NCBI GenBank assembly: GCA_031274045.1
Contig: JAISQS010000090.1
Span: forward strand, 1 to 11,247
Direction: 5' to 3'
DNA: 11,247 bases
Source: Planctomycetaceae bacterium
GTDB lineage: Bacteria > Planctomycetota > Planctomycetia > Pirellulales > Thermoguttaceae
The first letter of the stretch is position 1. Every line of letters starts with the position of its first letter. Shown here in pieces: positions 7,639 through 11,247 of this stretch. A program made the translations under genes and the position numbers. Below the pieces are notes generated by a model that saw only the letters and a program-made list of their open reading frames with translations, did not search any database and had not been told where the DNA came from.

Positions 7639-7742
7639 CTTTATTTTGTACAAATTAACGTGAAGTTGATTCGATTTGTTCTCGCAACGTGACTTTTTTT
7701 GTTTTCTTTTTTTGAAATGCGATGTAGTGGAAAAAACCGAAT

Positions 7743-7771
7743 TTGACAAACTGTACGTTTTATGGTATTCT
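7743..7771 (+). promoter_or_regulatory. Sigma70-type promoter of the transposase, near-leaderless
   Basis: TTGACA (7743-7748) is a perfect -35 box, followed by exactly 17 bases and TATTCT (7766-7771) as the -10 box (5 of 6 to TATAAT). The transposase ATG at 7779 begins only 7 bases after the -10 box, where transcription would start. The mRNA would therefore be leaderless or nearly so, which fits the lack of a Shine-Dalgarno site. Confidence 0.6.
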
Positions 7772-7778
7772 ACGTGGC

Positions 7779-8845
7779 ATGTTTATCCGACCTCTTTACA
7801 GAAAAGTTGATGGCAAGCGAGTTGCTTATTGGGCACTTGTTGAGTCTTATCGTACGGCGCGTGGTTCGCGTTTTCGATAATTCTTGTGATCTGCCGACTT
7901 TGTCATCCGTCGGGTGAGCTTTATATTGCGGAACATTTTATAAAGTACGGCAAAGCGGATCGGATTTGGTGCAGTGATCGTGGAATGATGAGCGATGCCA
8001 ATATTGAATTTTTGAAGCAAGAAAATCGAAAATATATTATCGGTACATCAAAAGAAACATTGAAAAAATTCGAGCAGGAACTTTTGAAGAAAGATTGGAA
8101 AACGATTCGTGAAGGAGCAGAGGTAAAATTATGTCCTTTTGAACAAAAGACTTGTATTTTATGCCGCAACCGTGACCGCCGCGCGAAAGAGAAGTCAATG
8201 CACGAGCGTTTTGTTGTACGAATGGAGAAGGAACTGGAGAAAACCAAAGCGAGTTGTGAAAAACGGAAGAACAAAAAGGAGGTGATTGATCGTCGGGTTG
8301 GGAGAATAAAGTGCAAAAATAGTCGTTGTGCCAGCTTATTTGACATTAAAGTAACTAAAAATAAAGAGACAAAACGTGCTGAGATTTCTTGGACAAAAAA
8401 AGATTCGTGACAAGATTGGGCAGCGTTATCGGATGGTTGTCATCTTTTACGTACAAATATTACGGACTGGTCGGCAAAAGATTTGTGGAAAGCGTACGTT
8501 CAGTTAACGGAAGCCGAATCTGCATTTCGTATCGAAAAAAGTGATTTGCGAATCCGTCCGATCCGGCATCAAAAAGAAGAACGCGTTTTGGTACATATTT
8601 TGGTTTGTTTCTTGGTTTATGTGTTACGAAAAACATTGAGACAAATGGTCAAGCATGCCGGGTTGGGCGATGAGCCAAGACGAATCCTGGACGAGATCGG
8701 AAACATTTCGCTCGTCGATGTCGTCTTGCCAACAAAATCCGATACCGAAATCAAAAAACACTGCATCACACAACCAACCGAACACCAAAAAATCCTACTA
8801 CAATACCTAAAATTAAACCTCCCAAAACAATTCAATAAAAAATAA
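7779..8845 (+). pseudogene. IS1634/IS4-family transposase remnant
   Basis: The N-terminal piece 7779-7880 reads MFIRPLYRKVDGKRVAYWAL then VESYRTARG, a typical start of this family, and ends at TAA. Another frame just after gives DNSCDLPTLSS. A third frame, from about 7908, continues with GELYIAEHF joined directly to KYGKADRIWCSDRGMMSDAN. In the family these segments are far apart, so about 150 residues, including the first catalytic Asp, are deleted. The second Asp (CSDRG) and the catalytic Glu region (TEAESAFRIEKSDLRIRPI) remain. A TGA at 8408-8410 interrupts the same frame between WTKKDS and QDWAALSDGCHLLR; TGG to TGA is the simplest origin. The end is normal (PTEHQKILLQYLKLNLP, TAA 8843-8845). 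It cannot make active enzyme. The family call rests on remembered sequence, and IS4 versus IS1634 is not settled. Confidence 0.8.
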
Positions 8846-8853
8846 TTTTTAAG

Positions 8854-8887
8854 CCAATGTAGTGGAAATTCTGATCACCAACATTGG
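8854..8887. repeat. Imperfect hairpin downstream of the transposase
   Basis: CCAATGT (8854-8860) pairs with ACATTGG (8881-8887). The stem continues inward with GTG facing CAC across a small bulge, and the loop contains AAATTCTGAT. The left half contains ATGTAGTGGAAA (8857-8868), which is repeated exactly in direct orientation at 7722-7733, upstream of the transposase. Both lie inside the presumed IS ends and may be subterminal transposase sites. Confidence 0.5.
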
Positions 8888-8930
8888 AATTTTAAGCGTC
8901 CGAGCTATCTGACTGCGGAACTTGGGTTAG

Positions 8931-9119
8931 CCCTGCCCTGGGGAATGATTTTTGTAGGTATTCAGCAATTCGGTAACATAATCCAGCCCGTCGCGTTGCG
9001 GCGGGCTGGAATCGTTTGCCCTTTTCAGGGCGGGGATATTTTGGAATGCCCCCTTTGGAGTCAAATGAAAACGCCCCTTTACCCTTTGTCGATTCCCTGA
9101 AACATTTTTTTCATACTGG
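8931..9119. repeat. Gene-free stretch with tandem hairpins, probably an intergenic repeat
   Basis: There is no gene here. Three hairpins follow each other. The first is TCCAGCCCG (8982-8990) with CGGGCTGGA (9002-9010), whose stem continues inward to about 13 pairs around a tiny loop. The second is GCCC (9018-9021) with GGGC (9028-9031). The third is GGGGATATT (from 9032) facing AATGCCCC (to about 9052), with a bulge. Repeats of the form CCCGTCGC..GCGGGCTGG followed by 'CCCTTTTCAGGGC' are recurrent between genes in planctomycetes. One frame reads through as an Arg/Pro-rich peptide (VALRRAGIVCPFQGG), which I take to be the translated repeat, not a protein. The first hairpin has no following T-run, so it is not a classical terminator. 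Confidence 0.55.
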
Positions 9120-9147
9120 TTGAGTTTGTTTTTTGGATTGGTATAAT
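9120..9147 (+). promoter_or_regulatory. Sigma70-type promoter for the exported isomerase gene
   Basis: The -10 box TATAAT (9142-9147) is a perfect consensus. TTGAGT (9120-9125) is a 4-of-6 -35 box at a 16-base spacing. Transcription would begin near 9154, giving a leader of about 65 bases before the ATG at 9220. This placement rules out the longer in-frame start at 9133, which lies upstream of the -10 box. Confidence 0.6.
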
Positions 9148-9207
9148 CTTTTGATCTTGTTTGTCGATGTGAGCGAGATCTTTTATTTTTTTCCGTTCCC
9201 CAATTTT

Positions 9208-9213
9208 AGGAGA
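9208..9213 (+). promoter_or_regulatory. Ribosome-binding site deciding the isomerase start
   Basis: AGGAGA lies six bases before the ATG at 9220, an ideal spacing. It is the clearest Shine-Dalgarno site in the window and, with the twin-arginine sequence that follows, fixes the start. Confidence 0.75.
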
Positions 9214-9219
9214 AATTCC

Positions 9220-10128
9220 ATGCAACGACGAGATTTTTTGGCAACCGCCGCAACAGTTGGTGTGGCATCAACGATTTCTGTTTCTTCTGTTTCTTCATCG
9301 TCGCTTCGTGCCGCCGAACCGGTTTCGGTTCCCGGTGACCAGCGGGCAAAAGCGAAACTCCGGTTTTGTAGCCAACTCGGTATCATTCCCGGAAAGAACG
9401 ACGACGAAAAACTCAAATGGATGAAACAAAACGGATTTGAAGCAGTCGAAATCGGAAAACAGGGCGACAATTATTTGGACTGGAAAAAACGTGCCGATGA
9501 CGCCGGTCTGCGAATCGCTTCCCTTTGCATCGGTTCCTTCGGTAACAAATTGACCGACGAAGACCCCGAAAAACGAAAACAAGGCTTCGACGAACTCAAA
9601 GTACAACTCGAAAGAGCAGGAACACTCGGAGCCAATGGTGTTGTCTATGTTCCGGCAACCGGAAAACCGGATCGTCCCAATTGGCGTATTCGGGAATTGA
9701 CAATTGAAATGCTCAAAGAACTCGGTCCCTTTGCCGCCGAACACAAAACGCACATTATTTTGGAACCATTGCGGCGCGGTGAAGCGTGGTTTTTGCGCCA
9801 AGTCGGTGACGCGGCACAAATTGTCAAAGATGCCGGAGTTCCGGGTGTGGCGGTTCTTGGCGATACCTATCACATGTACACCGAAGAACCGGATGATATG
9901 GCGGCATTTATTGCCGGCGGGCAGTATGTTAAGCATGTTCATCTCGGCAACGGAACAAAACGCCGCTTGCCGGGTCAGGACAATCATTGTCACATTAAAG
10001 CCATGCGCGGTTTGAAGTACATCGGCTACACCGAATTTATCAGCTTCGAATGCGGTGTTGACGGCGATAAAACGGTCGAAGTTCCCAAATCCGTTGAATA
10101 TCTCAAAAAATGTTGGAATGAAGCGTGA
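9220..10128 (+). CDS. Tat-exported sugar phosphate isomerase/epimerase (TIM barrel)
   Basis: A 302-residue protein of the xylose isomerase-like TIM-barrel superfamily, probably acting on a sugar or sugar acid in the periplasm. It begins MQRRDFLATAATVGVAST, a twin-arginine signal (R3-R4, then a hydrophobic Ala/Val run), with likely cleavage near LRAAEP (about 29-33). The barrel starts at LRFCSQLGIIPG. First-strand and helix features follow (GFEAVEIGKQGDN, ASLCIGSFG). Family metal ligands can be placed at E182 (IILEPL), D215 and H218 (LGDTYHM), H241 (VKHVHLG) and E277 (ISFECG). Length and architecture are normal, and the gene is intact. It has its own promoter and Shine-Dalgarno site. The SDR gene 120 bases downstream on the same strand could share its transcript, in keeping with sugar or polyol oxidation plus isomerisation. 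The exact substrate cannot be read from the sequence, and calling it a hydroxypyruvate isomerase would be overprecise. Confidence 0.8.
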   Translation: MQRRDFLATAATVGVASTISVSSVSSSSLRAAEPVSVPGDQRAKAKLRFCSQLGIIPGKNDDEKLKWMKQNGFEAVEIGKQGDNYLDWKKRADDAGLRIASLCIGSFGNKLTDEDPEKRKQGFDELKVQLERAGTLGANGVVYVPATGKPDRPNWRIRELTIEMLKELGPFAAEHKTHIILEPLRRGEAWFLRQVGDAAQIVKDAGVPGVAVLGDTYHMYTEEPDDMAAFIAGGQYVKHVHLGNGTKRRLPGQDNHCHIKAMRGLKYIGYTEFISFECGVDGDKTVEVPKSVEYLKKCWNEA

Positions 10129-10248
10129 ATTTGTGACTTTGGGGGTTGTGGTTTGTGATCAATTGCGGTTCACATTCCACTTCCCCATTCTATTTTCCAT
10201 TCTTCATTTTCCCCTCCCTATTTCCCCTTTACTCATTCAAAAATAATA
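10129..10248. other. Intergenic, pyrimidine-rich stretch
   Basis: The 120 bases between the isomerase and SDR genes contain a long run of C and T with TTCCATTC/TTCATTTTCCCC units (about 10171-10232) and no gene. I see no clear terminator or promoter. The tract resembles the TTCCATT-type simple repeats found between genes in related genomes. Confidence 0.4.
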
Positions 10249-11025
10249 ATGGAATTTTCAGATAAAGTTGTTTTGATTACCGGAGCCACCGGAACAATCG
10301 GTCAAGGTCTTGCCCAGCGTGTTATCGAAGAAGGCGGAAACGTGTTTCTGACCGATCTCAATCAGTCGAAACTCGATGCCGTTGTTGCCGAACTCGGAAA
10401 AAAAAGTCAGGCACTGGCTGCCGATTGCACCAAAGCCGATCAGGTTGCCGAAGTCGTACACGCTTGCCAAAAAACGTTCGGAACAAAAATAGATGTTCTG
10501 ATTAATGTTGCCGGTGTAACGGGAAAAGGCGGTAAAATCGAAGAAATCTCCGAAGAAAATTGGGATTTTGTTTTCGCCGTCAATGTCAAAGGAACCTTTC
10601 TTTTCATTAAAGAAGTCATGCCGATCATGAAATCGCAGGGCTATGGTTCGATTGTCAATTTTTCAAGCAAGTCGGGCAAAACCGGTTCCGCTTTGATGAG
10701 TGCGTACAGTGCCGCCAAAGGAGCCATTATCACGTTAACTCAAGCCCTTGCGTATGAAGTTGCGAAACAGCGTATTCGGGTTAATTGCGTTTGTCCGGGA
10801 ATTACCGAAGCAACCGGCGTTTGGAACCATGTTTCCGCTGATTATGTTGATAACATGAAAATGCCGCATGAGGAAATAGTCAAAATTTTCACGGCAAAAG
10901 TTCCGATGGGGCGTCTTGCTTTGATCGAAGATGTGGTCAATGTCACCTGTTTTTTAGCCAGTGACCGCGCTGCCTACATGACGGGACAAGCCATCAATAT
11001 CACCGGCGGACGCGAAATGCATTGA
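10249..11025 (+). CDS. Short-chain dehydrogenase/reductase (classical SDR)
   Basis: A 258-residue cytosolic NAD(P)-dependent oxidoreductase, the standard length for classical SDRs. The Rossmann motif TGATGTIG is at 11-18. D36 at the end of strand 2 (NVFLTD) favours NAD over NADP. D59 lies in the AADC strand. INVAG (85-89) replaces the usual NNAG. N112 (AVNVKG), S140 (NFSS), Y153 and K157 (YSAAK) form the complete catalytic tetrad. CPG (182-184) and the closing ITGGREMH are typical of polyol, gluconate and 3-oxoacyl-reductase-like members. The sixth position of the glycine motif is T16, where Gly or Ala is usual. No Shine-Dalgarno site precedes the ATG (AAATAATAATGG). It follows the exported isomerase by 120 bases on the same strand. 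A role in sugar or polyol oxidation is an inference, and the substrate is unknown. Confidence 0.85.
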   Translation: MEFSDKVVLITGATGTIGQGLAQRVIEEGGNVFLTDLNQSKLDAVVAELGKKSQALAADCTKADQVAEVVHACQKTFGTKIDVLINVAGVTGKGGKIEEISEENWDFVFAVNVKGTFLFIKEVMPIMKSQGYGSIVNFSSKSGKTGSALMSAYSAAKGAIITLTQALAYEVAKQRIRVNCVCPGITEATGVWNHVSADYVDNMKMPHEEIVKIFTAKVPMGRLALIEDVVNVTCFLASDRAAYMTGQAINITGGREMH

Positions 11026-11026
11026 A

Positions 11027-11093
11027 TTAGTTGTCAGTAGTCAGTGACGCAAGCGGTTGACTACTATTAACTAATACTATTAACTAACAACTA
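11027..11093. repeat. Intergenic palindrome with 13-bp tandem copies
   Basis: AGTAGTCA (11036-11043) pairs perfectly with TGACTACT (11058-11065), and TAGTTGT (11028-11034) pairs with ACAACTA (11087-11093). Inside the right arm CTATTAACTAATA is followed at once by CTATTAACTAACA, a 13-bp tandem copy with one change (11064-11089). It starts two bases after the SDR stop codon. Such TTAGTTGTCAGTAGTCA repeats are typical intergenic simple palindromes and may also end transcripts, although there is no T-run. Confidence 0.6.
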
Positions 11094-11133
11094 TTAGGCA
11101 ACTGTACCTTTCTATTTTGTTTTCCAAGATTGC

Positions 11134-11149
11134 GCGCAAAGACGCAAAG
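11134..11149. repeat. GCGCAAAGACGCAAAG repeat unit
   Basis: This is a 16-base sequence of the 'GCAAAGACGCAAAG' kind that recurs in intergenic DNA of planctomycetes and other environmental bacteria. Another familiar unit, TTGAACCACGAAAA, begins at 11234 and runs off the window. The rest of 11094-11247 is A/T-rich with no gene visible. Confidence 0.45.
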
Positions 11150-11247
11150 AATTTCAAGGTTAGTTTTAACTTGCACTGTTTTTGAGCGTGTTTATTTTTA
11201 ATTTTATTCAAGGGATATTCTCAAAAATTCAACTTGAACCACGAAAA

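Larger units (their letters stand above)
7558..8930 (+). mobile_element. Decayed IS1634/IS4-type insertion sequence with inverted ends
   Basis: The left end TTATCACAAGTTCCACAGT (7558-7576) and the reverse complement of 8912-8930 (CTAACCCAAGTTCCGCAGT) match at 15 of 19 positions, with a core CAAGTTCC.CAGT matching at 12 of 13. Between them lie a promoter and a wrecked transposase of one orientation. I cannot see a convincing target-site duplication, so the exact ends are uncertain by several bases. The element is about 1.37 kb. The transposase has lost a large internal part, so the intact parent would be longer. With no functional transposase it could move only if helped in trans. Confidence 0.65.

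Noticed and set aside
7561..7749. Antisense ORF of 62 codons in the A/T-rich IS left side
   Set aside because: The Lys/Phe-rich translation comes from the A/T-rich hairpin and T-runs, with no start signals.
8982..9010. Rho-independent terminator
   Set aside because: The stem is strong, but it is followed by ATCGTTTGCCC rather than a T-run.
8971..9100. Small Arg/Pro-rich peptide gene (VALRRAGIVCPFQGG)
   Set aside because: It lacks a start codon context and arises from the hairpin repeat. Such translated repeats are often mis-annotated as small proteins.
9133..9219. Longer N-terminus for the exported isomerase starting at TTG 9133
   Set aside because: It would place the start upstream of the TATAAT box and bury the twin-arginine signal inside the protein. 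AGGAGA six bases before ATG 9220 supports the shorter form.
9295..9993. Antisense ORF of 232 codons opposite the isomerase gene
   Set aside because: It is the mirror of a gene with clear family motifs and its own expression signals. The antisense product shows no recognisable features.

Overview
The window looks like chromosomal or prophage-bearing DNA from a member of the Planctomycetota. The evidence is a twin-arginine exported TIM-barrel sugar isomerase, relics of a giant passenger-repeat adhesin, weak Shine-Dalgarno sites, and an IS1634/IS4-type transposase of the kind common in that phylum. The assignment rests on recalled family resemblance only. Nearly every supported gene lies on the + strand.

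Layout. (1) 1-255: the last 32 codons of an unrecognised gene, then a palindromic intergenic repeat. (2) 256-1771: remains of a beta-strand-repeat adhesin plus a collagen-like GxY stretch. It is broken across at least four changes of reading frame, with no stop-free frame over the whole. (3) 1853-7535: six tightly packed, intact ORFs of a tail-type cluster. These are a large hub-like protein, a gp25/W-like baseplate protein, a small phage protein beginning MPFQSKAQQRWMFA, two related fibre-like proteins sharing a PD..GN.xL plus Cys-cluster module, and a third surface-type protein with a 41-residue Glu-alternating repeat. gp25 belongs to contractile tails (phages, tailocins, T6SS-like machines). 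No head, terminase, sheath, tube or lysis gene is in view, so phage, tailocin and domesticated injection system cannot be told apart. (4) 7532-8930: the next tail gene starts by ATGA overlap and is cut after about ten codons by a decayed insertion sequence. I can identify 19-bp inverted ends, a consensus-like promoter and a transposase that is frameshifted, internally deleted and interrupted by a TGA. (5) 8931-9119: hairpin-rich repeat DNA. (6) 9120-11025: two intact metabolic genes, an exported sugar phosphate isomerase/epimerase-like protein and a short-chain dehydrogenase. (7) 11026-11247: repeat-rich intergenic DNA.

How it fits together. The tail genes are spaced by a few to about 30 bases and read as one transcript, with the order baseplate then fibres. 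Decay is concentrated at both edges of this block (adhesin on the left, IS on the right), while the block itself is open throughout. That pattern suggests the tail block has been retained, or was acquired recently, beside eroding mobile and adhesin sequence. The last two genes look like ordinary sugar or polyol metabolism unrelated to the tail block.
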